64,000 bases of DNA from Bradyrhizobiaceae bacterium (GTDB taxonomy: Bacteria; Pseudomonadota; Alphaproteobacteria; Rhizobiales; Xanthobacteraceae), in NCBI GenBank assembly GCA_020544565.1, contig CP078014.1:3722016-3786015 (forward strand). The letters run 5' to 3'. Under the pieces are notes generated by a model. The model made no database searches, was not told the origin of the DNA, and saw nothing but the letters and a program-made list of their open reading frames with translations. Below, one piece after another: positions 54,405 through 63,431 of the stretch (within the stretch, counting starts at the first letter, position 1; each line of letters begins with the position of its first letter). Position numbers and translations under genes: made by a program.

Positions 54405-55385
54405 TCATCCTTCGCTTCTAAACGGCCGCGTCAGCAATGCCTCGATCGCGGCATCGACCGTCAGCGCGCCGCCGAGAATCGCCGCCACCGCGCTGGCCAC
54501 CGGCATCTCGATGGCTTGCGCGGTGGCGAGTTCGATCAGCACCGGCGCGGTGAACGCGCCTTCCGCCAGCTTGGCGCGGTTCGGCGTCTCGCCGCGCCCG
54601 AGCGCGAGGCCGAGCGCGAAGTTGCGCGACTGCGGCGTCGAACACGACAGCAGCAGGTCGCCGAGGCCCGACAGGCCGGCGATCGTTTCGCTGCGCGCGC
54701 CGCAGGCGAGGCCGAGCCGCATCAGTTCGGCGAAGCCGCGCGTGGTCAGCGCCGCCAGCGCCGACGCGCCGAGCGCGCGGCCGGCGACGATGCCCGCCGC
54801 GATCGCCAGCACGTTCTTGGCCGCGCCGCCGATCTCGACGCCGCGCACGTCGGTGGTGTGATAGGGGCGGAACGTCGCCGAGCCGAGCGCATGCACCAGC
54901 GCGCGGGCGAGGGCGTCGTCGCGCGCCGCCAGCGTCACCGCGGTCGGCAGGCCGCGCGCCACGTCGATGTCGAAGCTCGGTCCCGACAGGATCGCCGGCG
55001 TGGCCGATGGCGCGACCTCGGCGACGATCTCGGTCATGAATTTGTGGCTGCCGCGCTCGATGCCCTTGGCGCAGACGATCACCGGCGTCGCGGGCGCGAG
55101 ATGCGGGGCGAGCGCGATCGTAGCCTCGCGCAGATTCTGCGCCGGCGTCACCAGCAGCAGCGCCTGCGCCCGTGCCGCCTGCGCCAGATCGTTGGTGACC
55201 GTCACGCGGTCGGCGAGCGCGATGCCCGGCAGTTTCGGATTTTCGCGGGTGCGGGCGATGGTGTCGGCGGCCGTCCTGTCGCGCGCATAGAGGATCACGT
55301 CGCGCCCGGCGCGCGCCGCCGCATTCGCGAGCGCCGTGCCCCATGCGCCGGCGCCGATCACCGCGATGGTTGGGTGCGCGATCAT
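54405..55385 (-). CDS. gpsA: Glycerol-3-phosphate dehydrogenase [NAD(P)+]
   Basis: A 326-residue cytoplasmic enzyme that reduces dihydroxyacetone phosphate to sn-glycerol 3-phosphate for phospholipid synthesis. The Rossmann motif [21 protein letters not shown] is near the N-terminus, with [42 protein letters not shown] and the catalytic lysine in [42 protein letters not shown] closes the substrate site. Start and length are standard. It is followed upstream by a repeat region and tsaD on the same strand. Confidence 0.95.
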   Translation of the reverse strand: MIAHPTIAVIGAGAWGTALANAAARAGRDVILYARDRTAADTIARTRENPKLPGIALADRVTVTNDLAQAARAQALLLVTPAQNLREATIALAPHLAPATPVIVCAKGIERGSHKFMTEIVAEVAPSATPAILSGPSFDIDVARGLPTAVTLAARDDALARALVHALGSATFRPYHTTDVRGVEIGGAAKNVLAIAAGIVAGRALGASALAALTTRGFAELMRLGLACGARSETIAGLSGLGDLLLSCSTPQSRNFALGLALGRGETPNRAKLAEGAFTAPVLIELATAQAIEMPVASAVAAILGGALTVDAAIEALLTRPFRSEG

Positions 55386-55399
55386 GCGTCGACTTCTTT

Positions 55400-55545
55400 T
55401 TCACCTCTCCCCGTCGGGGAGAGGTCGCGCCCCAGGCGCGGGTGAGGGGGATCCCTCTCGTCGCGGCTGTATCGAGCCCTCTCACCCCGACCTTCTCCCC
55501 CGTAGCCCGTCGAAGACGGGCGTAAACGCCCTTTCGGCGGAGAGG
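55400..55545. repeat. Intergenic palindromic repeats between tsaD and gpsA
   Basis: CCTCTCCCC-GTC-GGGGAGAGG (55404-55424) forms a perfect stem, followed by GCGCCCCAGGCGCGGGTGAGGGGGATCC and an inverted CCCTCTCACCCCGACC...GGCGGAGAGGGGG section to 55550. This CTCTCCCC/GGTGAGGGG family is widespread between genes of Rhizobiales. It fills most of the 200-base gap between the two genes. Confidence 0.7.
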
Positions 55546-55587
55546 GGGACCTGAAGGCATGTGTCGATGTCGCTGGCCGAAACATCA

Positions 55588-56697
55588 TTAGTGCCGCGCC
55601 CGGGTGTTGGCGAATTTCTCAGGCGTCGGGGTGTTGTCGTCGAGCCGCCAGCGCGCCCGCGGCGCGGTGTCCATGGCATCGACGAGGCCGAGCGCGAGCC
55701 GCTCCGCGCCGGCCCATGCGATCATCGCGCCGTTGTCGGTGCACAACTCCGGCGGCGGCACGATCAGCGCGGTCTGCGCGCGGGCGGCGATATCCTGCAA
55801 CGCGCCGCGGATGGCGCGATTGGCGGCGACGCCGCCGGCGGCGACCAGCGCCTGCGGCGGGCCGAACTGCGCGGCGAACAGCCGCAGCCCCGCTTCGATG
55901 CGGTCGGTGACGACGTCGAGCACCGCGGCCTGGAAACCGGCGCACAGGTCGCGGACGTCCTGCGGCTCCATCGGCTGCAGGCGCGCGGCTTCGTTGCGCA
56001 CCGCTGTCTTGAGGCCGGACAGCGAGAAGTTGGCATCGCTCCGTCCCGCCATCGGGCGCGGAAAGGCGAAGCGGTGTGGATCGCCGCCGGCCGCCTCGCG
56101 CTCGACCTGCGGGCCGCCGGGATAGGGCAGGTCCAGCATCTTCGCCACCTTGTCGAAGGCTTCGCCCATGGCGTCGTCCACGGTGGTGCCGAGGCGGACA
56201 TAGTCGCCGACGCCGAGCACCGCGACGATCTGGGTGTGGCCGCCGGAGGCGAGAAACAGGCAATAGGGAAACGCGAGCGGCGCGGTGAGGCGGGGCGTCA
56301 GCGCATGGGCTTCGAGATGGTTGACGGCGATCAGCGGCGTGTCGTGCACCAGCGCGATCGCCTTCGCCGTGGTGAGGCCGACGATTACCCCGCCGATCAG
56401 GCCGGGCCCGGCGGCGGCGGCGACGCCGTCCAGCGCAGCGAAGCCGATGCCGGCCTCTTTCATCGCCGCCGCGATGATGCCGTCGAGCATGTCGACATGG
56501 GCGCGCGCGGCGATTTCCGGGACCACGCCGCCGAACGGCGCGTGCTCGGCGATCTGCGAGCGTACGATGTTGGACAGAATCCGCCCCGATCCGTCGGCCC
56601 GCCGTTCGACCACGGCCGCCGCGGTCTCGTCGCAGGTGGTTTCGATTCCCAGTACCAGGGTTGATGTGTCGCTGGTCAAACTCGGTCCTTGCTGCAT
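55588..56697 (-). CDS. tsaD: tRNA N6-threonylcarbamoyladenosine transferase
   Basis: A 369-residue essential enzyme that transfers the threonylcarbamoyl group to A37 of ANN-decoding tRNAs. The family opening [52 protein letters not shown], the metal-binding [12 protein letters not shown] histidines and [19 protein letters not shown] are all present. [13 protein letters not shown] and [15 protein letters not shown] complete the ASKHA fold. The ATG at 56697 gives the usual start. hemD diverges from it after 166 bases. Confidence 0.96.
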   Translation of the reverse strand: MQQGPSLTSDTSTLVLGIETTCDETAAAVVERRADGSGRILSNIVRSQIAEHAPFGGVVPEIAARAHVDMLDGIIAAAMKEAGIGFAALDGVAAAAGPGLIGGVIVGLTTAKAIALVHDTPLIAVNHLEAHALTPRLTAPLAFPYCLFLASGGHTQIVAVLGVGDYVRLGTTVDDAMGEAFDKVAKMLDLPYPGGPQVEREAAGGDPHRFAFPRPMAGRSDANFSLSGLKTAVRNEAARLQPMEPQDVRDLCAGFQAAVLDVVTDRIEAGLRLFAAQFGPPQALVAAGGVAANRAIRGALQDIAARAQTALIVPPPELCTDNGAMIAWAGAERLALGLVDAMDTAPRARWRLDDNTPTPEKFANTRARH

Positions 56698-56863
56698 CGG
56701 GCATGATCCGGCCCACGCCCGTCATGGACGCCGCCGCCGCATTGTTGCCCGTCCTTCGGCGTCATGCGAGAAGGTCATAACGTGAAATCGGCAGCCGGGC
56801 CATCCTTCCCGGCGCGGATATTCTGGCGCAGAATCCGCAAGCAGAGACCCTGGAGCGCCGCGC

Positions 56864-57649
56864 ATGGCCATTCTGGTGACACGCCCCGAGCCCGGCAACG
56901 CCGCGACCGCGCGCGCCCTGCGTGCGCGCGGCCATGACGTGCTGCTGTCGCCGATGCTGCGGTTCGAGCCGGTCGCGTTCCGGGATGATGACGACCATGA
57001 ATACGACGCGGTGATCCTGACCAGCGCCAATGCGGTACGGGCGCTGAGCGAGGACCCGGATGGTCAGGCCGCGCAGATGCGCTGGCGCGCCCTGCCGGTC
57101 TATGCGGTGGGCGACCGCACCGCCGAGGCGGCGCGCGGCGCGGGCTTCGCCACCGTGTTCAGCGCGCAGGGCGATGCCGACGCGCTGCGCGATCTGTTGA
57201 TGCAGCAGGTCGCGGACGGCAAACTCAAGGCCGGCGCGCGGCTGTGCTATCCGGCGGGCGCGAATATCTCGCGGGATATCGCGGCGGATTTCGGCGCGCA
57301 CGGCTTCGCGGTGGTGACGCACACCGCCTACCGCATGGCGCCGCTGGCGGAACTGTCCGCCGATGTCGGGCGGGCCCTGCGGCTGGCCGGCGTCGAGGCC
57401 GTGCTGCATTATTCGCGACGCAGCGCGCAGGCGTTCGTCGCGGCGGCGCGCGGCGCGGGCGTCGAGGTCTCGGCCCTGGCCGTGCCGCAATACTGCATTT
57501 CCGAGGTGGTCGGGGCCGTGCTGCGCGAAGCCGGGGCGGCGCGGGTCACGGTGGCGCATGCGCCGGACGAAGATGCTATGTTCGCGGCGCTGGCGCGGGC
57601 GGTGACGCCCGTGTCGCGCTTGAGACGATCGTCGGGATTGCCGGCGTGA
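56864..57649 (+). CDS. hemD: Uroporphyrinogen-III synthase
   Basis: A 261-residue enzyme that closes and inverts the linear tetrapyrrole hydroxymethylbilane. Sequence conservation in HemD is low. The supporting blocks are ILVTRPEPGNAATARALRARGHDVLLSPMLRFEP, DAVILTSANAVRAL, VYAVGDRTAEAARGAGF and VLHYSRRSAQAFVAAARGAGV, in the right order for the two-lobed fold. The ATG at 56864 fits the family. The hemC gene, which I would expect directly before hemD in relatives, is not in the 166-base gap. A mitofilin-like gene and a HemY-like gene follow, the common order in Alphaproteobacteria. Confidence 0.9.
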   Translation: MAILVTRPEPGNAATARALRARGHDVLLSPMLRFEPVAFRDDDDHEYDAVILTSANAVRALSEDPDGQAAQMRWRALPVYAVGDRTAEAARGAGFATVFSAQGDADALRDLLMQQVADGKLKAGARLCYPAGANISRDIAADFGAHGFAVVTHTAYRMAPLAELSADVGRALRLAGVEAVLHYSRRSAQAFVAAARGAGVEVSALAVPQYCISEVVGAVLREAGAARVTVAHAPDEDAMFAALARAVTPVSRLRRSSGLPA

Positions 57650-57698
57650 GAAGCGGTGTGCCGAATCTGGTAGGCTGCGGCGACAGGAGCGAGTTGCG

Positions 57699-58976
57699 AT
57701 GAACGACGACACCAGCGCCCCGGGCAACGACGGCGGCGCCGCGCGCAAGCGCCCCCCGCCGACCATCGAACTGACCGCGCAGGCCGTGTCGGAGACCGCG
57801 CGCGAGGCCGAGGCCGAATTCCACGCGCAAGAACAGGCCGAGCAGCAGGCGCAAGAGCAGACAGAGCAGGAGCAGACGGCGCAGGACGCCGCCGCTGCGT
57901 CGCCGCCGGAGCCGGAGTCTTCCACGGCAACTGACACAGCGTCCGCGCCGCCGCGCGCCGGGCGCGGGTCGGCATTTCCGGTGCTGCTGTCGGCCATTGC
58001 CGGCGCGGCTGCGTCCGTCGCCGTGCTCGGCGCGGCGACGTTCGCCGGCTGGCCGGCGCGCAATGCGCCGCCGCCGCCGGTGGTGAGCAAGGCCGATATC
58101 GACGCGCTCGGCGCGCGTGTGGCCGGCATTGAGGCCGCGGCGGCAAAACCTGCGCCCGCGCCCGCGCCGCGCACGGTCGTCGATCCCGCGGTGGTCGCGC
58201 GGCTCGATGCGCTGGACAAGTCCATCGCCGCGTTGCGCGTGGATGTCGCCGCCGCGCGCAGCCAGAGCGACAAGGCCGTCGCCGCGCTGGACGACATCAA
58301 ATCGGCCGCGCCGCCGCAAGCGGTAGCGGCCGCGCCTGCTATCGACGGCGCGGCGATCGACGCGCGGCTCGGCAAGCTCGAACAGGCCACTTCGGCGCTG
58401 AGCGCCGCCGTGGCGAAGCCCGCGCCGCCTCCGCCGCCGCCGGTCGAGGACCCGCGCCTGCGCCGCGCGGTGGCGGCCACGGTGCTCGATTCCGCCGTGC
58501 GCCAGGGCGAACCGTTCGCGGCGGCGCTGGCGGCGGCGCGCGCCGCGTCCGACAATGCCGGCGCGCTGGCGCCGCTCGAGTCCTTCGCCACCACCGGCGT
58601 TCCCTCGGCGGCGGCGCTGGCGCGCGAACTGGTGGCGCTGCTGCCGCAGTTGGCGCCCAAGGAGGAGAGCGCGCCGGCGTCGTCCGGCCTCGTCGAGCGG
58701 TTGCAGCACAGCGCCGCCAGGCTGGTGCGCATCCAGCGCACCGATACGCCGTCGGGCGCGAGCGCGGGCGACGGCGCGGTGCTGGCGCGCATCGCCGCAG
58801 CCGCCCGGCGCGACGATATCAATGGCGCGCGGCGCGAGATCGACCAGCTCTCCGCGCAGCAGCGCGCCGTGCTTCAGCCATGGATCGCGAAAGCGGATGC
58901 GCGCGCGGCGGCGCTGGCCGCGGCGCGACAGTTCGCCGCCGACACCACGACGGCGCTGGCGAAACCGGCGCGATAG
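57699..58976 (+). CDS. Mitofilin-like inner membrane protein (COG4223)
   Basis: A 425-residue protein of alanine-rich composition. A cytoplasmic N-terminus rich in Glu/Gln (about residues 1-85) precedes one membrane segment, FPVLLSAIAGAAASVAVLGAATFAGW (about 90-115), then periplasmic coiled coils with TVVDPAVVARLDALDKSIAALRVDVAAARSQSDKAVAALDDIK and a C-terminal domain with DSAVRQGEPFAAALAAARAAS. This plan and the position between hemD and the HemY-like gene match the alphaproteobacterial Mic60/mitofilin relatives, thought to shape the inner membrane. The function in this organism is inferred from family. Confidence 0.82.
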   Translation: MNDDTSAPGNDGGAARKRPPPTIELTAQAVSETAREAEAEFHAQEQAEQQAQEQTEQEQTAQDAAAASPPEPESSTATDTASAPPRAGRGSAFPVLLSAIAGAAASVAVLGAATFAGWPARNAPPPPVVSKADIDALGARVAGIEAAAAKPAPAPAPRTVVDPAVVARLDALDKSIAALRVDVAAARSQSDKAVAALDDIKSAAPPQAVAAAPAIDGAAIDARLGKLEQATSALSAAVAKPAPPPPPPVEDPRLRRAVAATVLDSAVRQGEPFAAALAAARAASDNAGALAPLESFATTGVPSAAALARELVALLPQLAPKEESAPASSGLVERLQHSAARLVRIQRTDTPSGASAGDGAVLARIAAAARRDDINGARREIDQLSAQQRAVLQPWIAKADARAAALAAARQFAADTTTALAKPAR

Positions 58977-58986
58977 GACCGATCCG

Positions 58987-60714
58987 ATGATCCGCATCAT
59001 TCTGTTTCTGTTTGTCATCGGCCTCATTGCCATCGGCGCGGCGCTGGTCGCCGACCAGACCGGCGACGTCGTGCTGTCGTGGAACGTGTGGCGGGTCGAG
59101 ACCTCGCTGCCGGTGCTGGCGCTGGCGCTGCTCGTCGTCATCGCTGCCGCGCTGCTGCTGTGGGCGATCGTGCGCGGCGTGCTGCGCGCGCCGGGGCAGG
59201 TGCGGCGGTTGCAACACGCCCGCCGCGAGCGCAAGGCGCGCGCCGCCATCACCCAGGGCCTGATCGCGATCGGCACCGGCGATTCCTTCGCCGCGCGCCG
59301 CCATGCCGATGTCGCCCGCAGGCTGGCCCATCACGATCCGCTGGCCATGCTGCTCGAGGCCCAGAGCGCGCAGCTCAACGGCGACAGCAACGCCGCGCAT
59401 CGCGCGTTTTACGCCATGGCGGAGCGCAAGGATACGCGGCTGCTCGGGCTGCGCGGCCTGTTCGTCGAGGCCCAGCGCCGCGACGATCCGCTCGCCGCCG
59501 CGGCGCTGGCCGAGGAAGCGCTCAAGTCCGCGCCGGCCTGCGCGTGGGCGTCCCACGCCGTGCTCGGCTTCCGCTGCAGCCAGGGCGACTGGGACGGCGC
59601 GCTGCGCATCCTCGAAAACGATCTGGCCGCGGGGCTGATCGAGCCGGTGGCCTACAAGCGCCAGCGCGGTGTATTGCTGACGGCGCGCGCGCTGGATCTC
59701 GAGGCAAGCGACCGCGACGCCTCGCGCGCCAGCGTGACCGAGGCGGTGAAGCTCGCGCCGACGCTGGTGCCGGCGGCGACGCTGGCGGCGAAATATCTCA
59801 GCGAATCGAATCAGATCCGCCGCGCCATGCGTCTTCTCGAGACCGCCTGGGCGGCGGAGCCGCATCCCGATCTCGCCGACGCCTATGCCCATGTCCGCCT
59901 CGGCGACGCCGCGCTGGAGCGGCTGGCGCGGGTGGAGAAGCTCGCAGCCATGGCCCCGGACCATCTCGAAAGCGCGCTGGCGCTGGGGCGCGCCGCCATC
60001 GACGCCGGCGAATTCGCCCGCGCCCGCGAAGCGCTGCAGCCGTTCGTCGCCGCGCCGACCCAGCGCGTGGCGATCCTGATGGCGGAGCTGGAGCGCGCCG
60101 AGCACGGCGACGCGGGCCGGGCGCGGCAGTGGATGCTGCGCGCGGTGCGCGCCGCTCTCGATCCGGCCTGGACCGCCGACGGCTATGTCTCCGACCGCTG
60201 GCGGCCGGTGTCGCCGGTGACCGGGCGCATCGATGCATTCCGCTGGCTGACGCCGGTGGCGTCGCTGCCGTCGGACACCGCGCCGGTGCTGGAGCCGCTC
60301 CCCACCGACGAACTGGGACTGCCGTCGCCCGAGCTCTCTCCCGTGACGGCCGAACTGCCGCCGCCCCATGAAGGAGGAGGGGACGATGCGCCCGCAGCGG
60401 TGGCGGTGGAACCGGAGCAACCGGAGCAACCTGAGGAGGCAGACGAGGCGAACGAGGCGGAAAAGGAGGTTTCTCCTGCCGCTGCGCCGCCGGCGGCGGC
60501 TGTTGCCGATGCCGCGCCGGCGGTGTTCCGCCCGCGCCGCGAGATCGCCAAAGCCGATGCAGAGCGCGCCGCGCCGGTGATTCCCATTCTGCGCGCGCCC
60601 GACGATCCCGGCGTCGCCGACGACGGCAGCGGGCGCGGTTTCGACGATCCGGAGCGGCCCGACGATGTCCAGCCGGGTGGCTGGAAAGGCTTTTTGTCGC
60701 GCCTTTCCAGTTGA
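58987..60714 (+). CDS. HemY-like TPR membrane protein
   Basis: A 575-residue protein starting at the ATG at 58987. Two N-terminal membrane segments (IRIILFLFVIGLIAIGAALVAD and LPVLALALLVVIAAALLLWAIV) are followed by the HemY_N motif GVLRAPGQVRRLQHARRERKARAAITQGLIAIGTGD and a run of TPR-like helices to about residue 410. The last 150 residues are acidic and proline-rich, probably disordered, ending GGWKGFLSRLSS. In E. coli HemY adjoins hemCD; it is not the protoporphyrinogen oxidase of the same name in Bacillus. Its molecular role is unclear. Confidence 0.88.
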   Translation: MIRIILFLFVIGLIAIGAALVADQTGDVVLSWNVWRVETSLPVLALALLVVIAAALLLWAIVRGVLRAPGQVRRLQHARRERKARAAITQGLIAIGTGDSFAARRHADVARRLAHHDPLAMLLEAQSAQLNGDSNAAHRAFYAMAERKDTRLLGLRGLFVEAQRRDDPLAAAALAEEALKSAPACAWASHAVLGFRCSQGDWDGALRILENDLAAGLIEPVAYKRQRGVLLTARALDLEASDRDASRASVTEAVKLAPTLVPAATLAAKYLSESNQIRRAMRLLETAWAAEPHPDLADAYAHVRLGDAALERLARVEKLAAMAPDHLESALALGRAAIDAGEFARAREALQPFVAAPTQRVAILMAELERAEHGDAGRARQWMLRAVRAALDPAWTADGYVSDRWRPVSPVTGRIDAFRWLTPVASLPSDTAPVLEPLPTDELGLPSPELSPVTAELPPPHEGGGDDAPAAVAVEPEQPEQPEEADEANEAEKEVSPAAAPPAAAVADAAPAVFRPRREIAKADAERAAPVIPILRAPDDPGVADDGSGRGFDDPERPDDVQPGGWKGFLSRLSS

Positions 60715-60840
60715 TTAGGCGGATCGGGCCGGCGGCGGCCGGCTGTGGGACGCGCGCACAAAAGCATCATTCGGGCACGGCCGATGTTGCAAAGCGGGGC
60801 CGCGGCCAGTATCAGGTGCGGACACGGATTTCCGCGTTTC

Positions 60841-60888
60841 GCCGCCTTAGCTCAGCTGGTAGAGCACATCATTCGTAATGATGGGGTC
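60841..60888 (+). pseudogene. tRNA-Thr (CGT) 5' fragment
   Basis: GCCGCCTTAGCTCAGCTGGTAGAGCACATCATTCGTAATGATGGGGTC repeats the first 48 bases of the intact tRNA at 60977, with changes such as GCCGCCT for GCCGCTT, and then diverges, so it lacks the T-arm and 3' acceptor strand. It looks like a remnant of recombination or insertion at this tRNA locus. Confidence 0.8.
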
Positions 60889-60976
60889 CGCTAGAGAATG
60901 AGGTTCGAAGCCAGTGGGTTGGGGCTGGTGAGTGAAAGTTAATAGGGCCATAGTATGGCCGTGTGTGAAGGGTTAA

Positions 60977-61052
60977 GCCGCTTTAGCTCAGTTGGTAGAG
61001 CACATCATTCGTAATGATGGGGTCGCGTGTTCGAGTCACGCAAGCGGCACCA
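60977..61052 (+). tRNA. tRNA-Thr (CGT)
   Basis: A complete cloverleaf has acceptor GCCGCTT paired with AAGCGGC, anticodon arm CATCA-TTCGTAA-TGATG (anticodon CGT), T-arm GTGTTCGAGTCAC and an encoded ACCA ending at 61052. The Panacea-domain gene begins 31 bases downstream, so this is probably the insertion site of a small element. Confidence 0.95.
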
Positions 61053-61083
61053 CTTCCCAGCTTGAGGAAGTCAAAGTGCGCAG

Positions 61084-61635
61084 ATGACCGGTGGTCCATA
61101 CGATCCGAGAGCCGTCGCCAACCTCATGCTGGACGAGGCTGACCGGTCGGGGATCAAGGTCACCAACCTCGCACTGCAAAAGCTCCTCTACTTCGCCCAC
61201 TCCATCTTCCTGATCGAAGCCAAGCGACCTCTGGTCAGCGGCTATTTCGAGGCATGGCAATATGGGCCGGTGCATCCTGCCGCCTACTCGGCTTTCAAGA
61301 CGGCAGGCAGTTCTCCTATCGACTTCCGCGCCACCGGGCAGAACGTGATAACCGGCGAGCGCCATGCGCTGGACCTTCCCGAGGACCCGGCCATTCGGCG
61401 TCATCTGGTGCGTATCATGTCGTCCTACGGGCAGCTATCGCCGGGGCGGCTGGTGGACATCTCCCACGCCAAGGGAGCGCCTTGGGATTACATTGCGGAC
61501 AAAGGAAGAACATCGGTTGCGCTGGGGTTGCGAATCCCCGATGATGTCATCGTTAACCGATTCAAGTTCCACAAGGTTTCCGTTGGCGCGGCTCCGGTCG
61601 CGGGAGAACCGGATGAAGATACGCCGCTTACCTGA
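61084..61635 (+). CDS. Panacea (SocA-like, DUF4065) antitoxin-type protein
   Basis: A 183-residue protein with the Panacea/DUF4065 signature: AVANLMLDEADRSGIKVTNLALQKLLYFAHSIFLIEAKRPLVSGYFEAWQYGPVHPAAYSAFK and a later SPGRLVDISHAKGAPWDYI. This domain is found in SocA of Caulobacter and in a broad class of antitoxins that neutralise varied toxins encoded next to them. Its last 23 bases overlap the downstream gene in another frame, typical of a toxin-antitoxin pair. It lies directly after tRNA-Thr(CGT). Confidence 0.85.
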   Translation: MTGGPYDPRAVANLMLDEADRSGIKVTNLALQKLLYFAHSIFLIEAKRPLVSGYFEAWQYGPVHPAAYSAFKTAGSSPIDFRATGQNVITGERHALDLPEDPAIRRHLVRIMSSYGQLSPGRLVDISHAKGAPWDYIADKGRTSVALGLRIPDDVIVNRFKFHKVSVGAAPVAGEPDEDTPLT

Positions 61636-62335
61636 GATCGATCTTGCCCGTGTCGCAACGCTGCCGACGGATCAGAAGCGGCGCGAACTTGAGCGTTTTA
61701 AGCTCGGGCATCCGACGATCACCTACAAACCAGTGCGCGCCCGGTTCGCCGATATCTTCAATGTTCAGCCTGATATGTTCGCGGCTGCCGACCCGACCGC
61801 GTGGCCGGTTCTGGAACGACTGATACAGGCAAAGGCGACCTCCGACGACGAATGCAACGCCAACCTGCTCGTCGCCAAGGGTCTGCACGACTTCGCGCGC
61901 GCAAATGCCTTGCGAAGCCGCTCTCAAGCCTTCTTCCCACTTCCTTTGAGCGTCGGCGAGAAGGTGGAATACTGGTTGCCGATGGTGACGGCGCTGGAGG
62001 GTGCCCCGCTGGTGATCTTCATCGACCCCCGGCGCGGCAAGCGGCTGACGGCAGAAGCGAGACGGTTTGTCTTCTCGATGATGCATGAGCATATCCGGGT
62101 CGCCAATCCGGACTTCACCGCCGCTCGACTCGGGGTCGTGCAGTTCGGCGATGTGGTTGACGACCAGCGCCCGGTGACGCTGAGCACCGACGAAGGCGTC
62201 GAACTCTTTGGCTTCGACCAGCTCGACCAGATGGTGCGCGAGACCTACGACATCTGGCGCGAGGTCAGCGAGGCACGCGAAGACGAGGTTCGCCGTAAGG
62301 CCGCTGGCGGTGGTCACGGCCCTCTGTTCGACTGA
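61613..62335 (+). CDS. Unrecognised protein, candidate toxin paired with Panacea antitoxin
   Basis: A 240-residue protein whose ATG at 61613 lies inside the antitoxin-type gene. It starts MKIRRLPEIDLARVATLPTDQKRRELERFKLGHPTITYKP, contains AKATSDDECNANLLVAKGLHDFARAN, WLPMVTALEGAPLVIFIDPRRGKRLTAEARRFVFSMMHEH and DYDIWRE-like endings (VRETYDIWREVSEARE), and finishes GGGHGPLFD. The FIDPRRGKRLTAEARR stretch could be an active-site or nucleic-acid contact, but I recognise no family. Its coupling to a Panacea gene makes it a good candidate for an undescribed toxin. Confidence 0.65.
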   Translation: MKIRRLPEIDLARVATLPTDQKRRELERFKLGHPTITYKPVRARFADIFNVQPDMFAAADPTAWPVLERLIQAKATSDDECNANLLVAKGLHDFARANALRSRSQAFFPLPLSVGEKVEYWLPMVTALEGAPLVIFIDPRRGKRLTAEARRFVFSMMHEHIRVANPDFTAARLGVVQFGDVVDDQRPVTLSTDEGVELFGFDQLDQMVRETYDIWREVSEAREDEVRRKAAGGGHGPLFD

Positions 62336-62341
62336 CGGGCC

Positions 62342-62644
62342 TCAGCGCCCTTCCAGCCGCCGCCTGACGGCCTTCCGCACCCGATACCAATAGGTCTGCT
62401 CGGCACCGTCGCTATCGTACCACGCGCGCTCATGGCGAGCGAAAGCCTCAAGCTCCGGGTCGGGATAGCTAGCGATAATGTCGTCAGCCACGCGGGCGAT
62501 ATCATTTACTGGGATCAGCCTCGGCTTTATCGCCTCGGTCCAGATGGTCCATAGGACGAGGCCAACAAAGGCAAATGCCTGACCGCCGAAGAAGATCAAC
62601 AAGAGCCAATGCAAAATAGCAAGGAGCAGATCGACCATCGTCAT
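62342..62644 (-). CDS. Small membrane protein of unknown function
   Basis: A 100-residue protein taken to start MTMVDLLLAILHWLLLIFFGGQAFAFVGLVLWTIW at 62644; in-frame starts at 62671 or further upstream are possible, but no ribosome site decides. One long or two short membrane segments fill residues 4-38, followed by a charged cytoplasmic part with ADDIIASYPDPELEAFARHERAWYDSDG and a basic end RVRKAVRRRLEGR. It is convergent with the candidate toxin gene and divergent from the XRE regulator. No family is recognised. Confidence 0.5.
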   Translation of the reverse strand: MTMVDLLLAILHWLLLIFFGGQAFAFVGLVLWTIWTEAIKPRLIPVNDIARVADDIIASYPDPELEAFARHERAWYDSDGAEQTYWYRVRKAVRRRLEGR

Positions 62645-62688
62645 TTGCAGAACCACAACGTCGGACTTCATTGAATGAGATGTTATAG

Positions 62689-62705
62689 TTCTCAAAACGT
62701 GAGAA
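62689..62705. promoter_or_regulatory. Inverted repeat, candidate XRE operator
   Basis: TTCTCA-AAACG-TGAGAA is a perfect dyad in the divergent region before the XRE regulator gene, and a further half-site AGTTCTCA follows at 62711. Both share AGTTCTCA. The layout suits autoregulation of the XRE gene together with control of the membrane-protein gene. Confidence 0.55.
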
Positions 62706-62770
62706 TGCAAAGTTCTCATTTCTCGATTTGAGTAGCCCTTTGCCGCCTTTGTTCTGAACGAGGTGCGCAT

Positions 62771-63097
62771 ATGGAGCTTCAACGACTTTTCGGCGCGAAT
62801 GTCCGCCATCATCGGAAGGCTAAAGGCTGGACCCTTGAGCAGCTTTCCGGTCAGACTGGCATTTCGCGCGAGACAATCGGTAAGATCGAGCGGGGTGTCG
62901 CCGCACCACTGTTTGAGACGGCAGAAAAGATTGCGTCCGCCCTCGACATTCCCGCGCCCGTTCTGTTCGGCGCCGACGCCATGCCGGGCACCGGAGAACG
63001 GGCAAGGCTTCTAACCGATATTCACCGCACCCTCTCCCGGTTGAACAACGATCAGCTTGGCCGCGCCGCGAAGATGCTGAGGGCGTTTGTGGGGTAG
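62771..63097 (+). CDS. XRE-family HTH regulator
   Basis: A 108-residue repressor-like protein. LQRLFGANVRHHRKAKGWTLEQLSGQTGISRETIGKIERGVAAPLFETAEKIASALDIPAPVLF is a complete Cro/C1-type HTH, followed by a short C-terminal helical part ARLLTDIHRTLSRLNNDQLGRAAKMLRAFV. The ATG is at 62771. Two AGTTCTCA sites lie upstream. It is the last gene of the small element behind tRNA-Thr and could regulate its neighbours. Confidence 0.9.
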   Translation: MELQRLFGANVRHHRKAKGWTLEQLSGQTGISRETIGKIERGVAAPLFETAEKIASALDIPAPVLFGADAMPGTGERARLLTDIHRTLSRLNNDQLGRAAKMLRAFVG

Positions 63098-63169
63098 CGG
63101 CGTCGGAGGCCATCTGAGGGCCGCCGGATGTGGCAGCGGCCTTTGCCCCCATCCGGATGGAGCGTTGCG

Positions 63170-63370
63170 ATGGATCCGGCGACATTCGAACCCTTCGGCG
63201 GGGCTGTGCCGCTCTCCGGCGAGGCCGCGGCGCGCGCACGCGGCGCGCGATGGCTGGTGCGCGCCGGGGTGGTGCTGTTCTGGACGATCGCGATCGCGAT
63301 CGTCATCGCCCGCGCGCTCTGGTTCGAGCCCGCATTGTTCGACGGCTTTGGGCGGGCCATCGCGTTCTGA
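63170..63370 (+). CDS. Small single-span membrane protein
   Basis: A 66-residue protein beginning MDPATFEPFGGAVPLSGEAAARARGARW, followed by one membrane helix, LVRAGVVLFWTIAIAIVIARALWF, and a short tail FDGFGRAIAF. The ATG at 63170 is preceded by GGAGCG. GC content and codon use match the core genome, so it probably belongs to the chromosome rather than the inserted element. Function is unknown. Confidence 0.55.
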   Translation: MDPATFEPFGGAVPLSGEAAARARGARWLVRAGVVLFWTIAIAIVIARALWFEPALFDGFGRAIAF

Positions 63371-63431
63371 GAAATGGATTGATCCCGAGGCCGAACCGAT
63401 GGCCGCATAACTTTTTCTCATTCGCCTAGAT

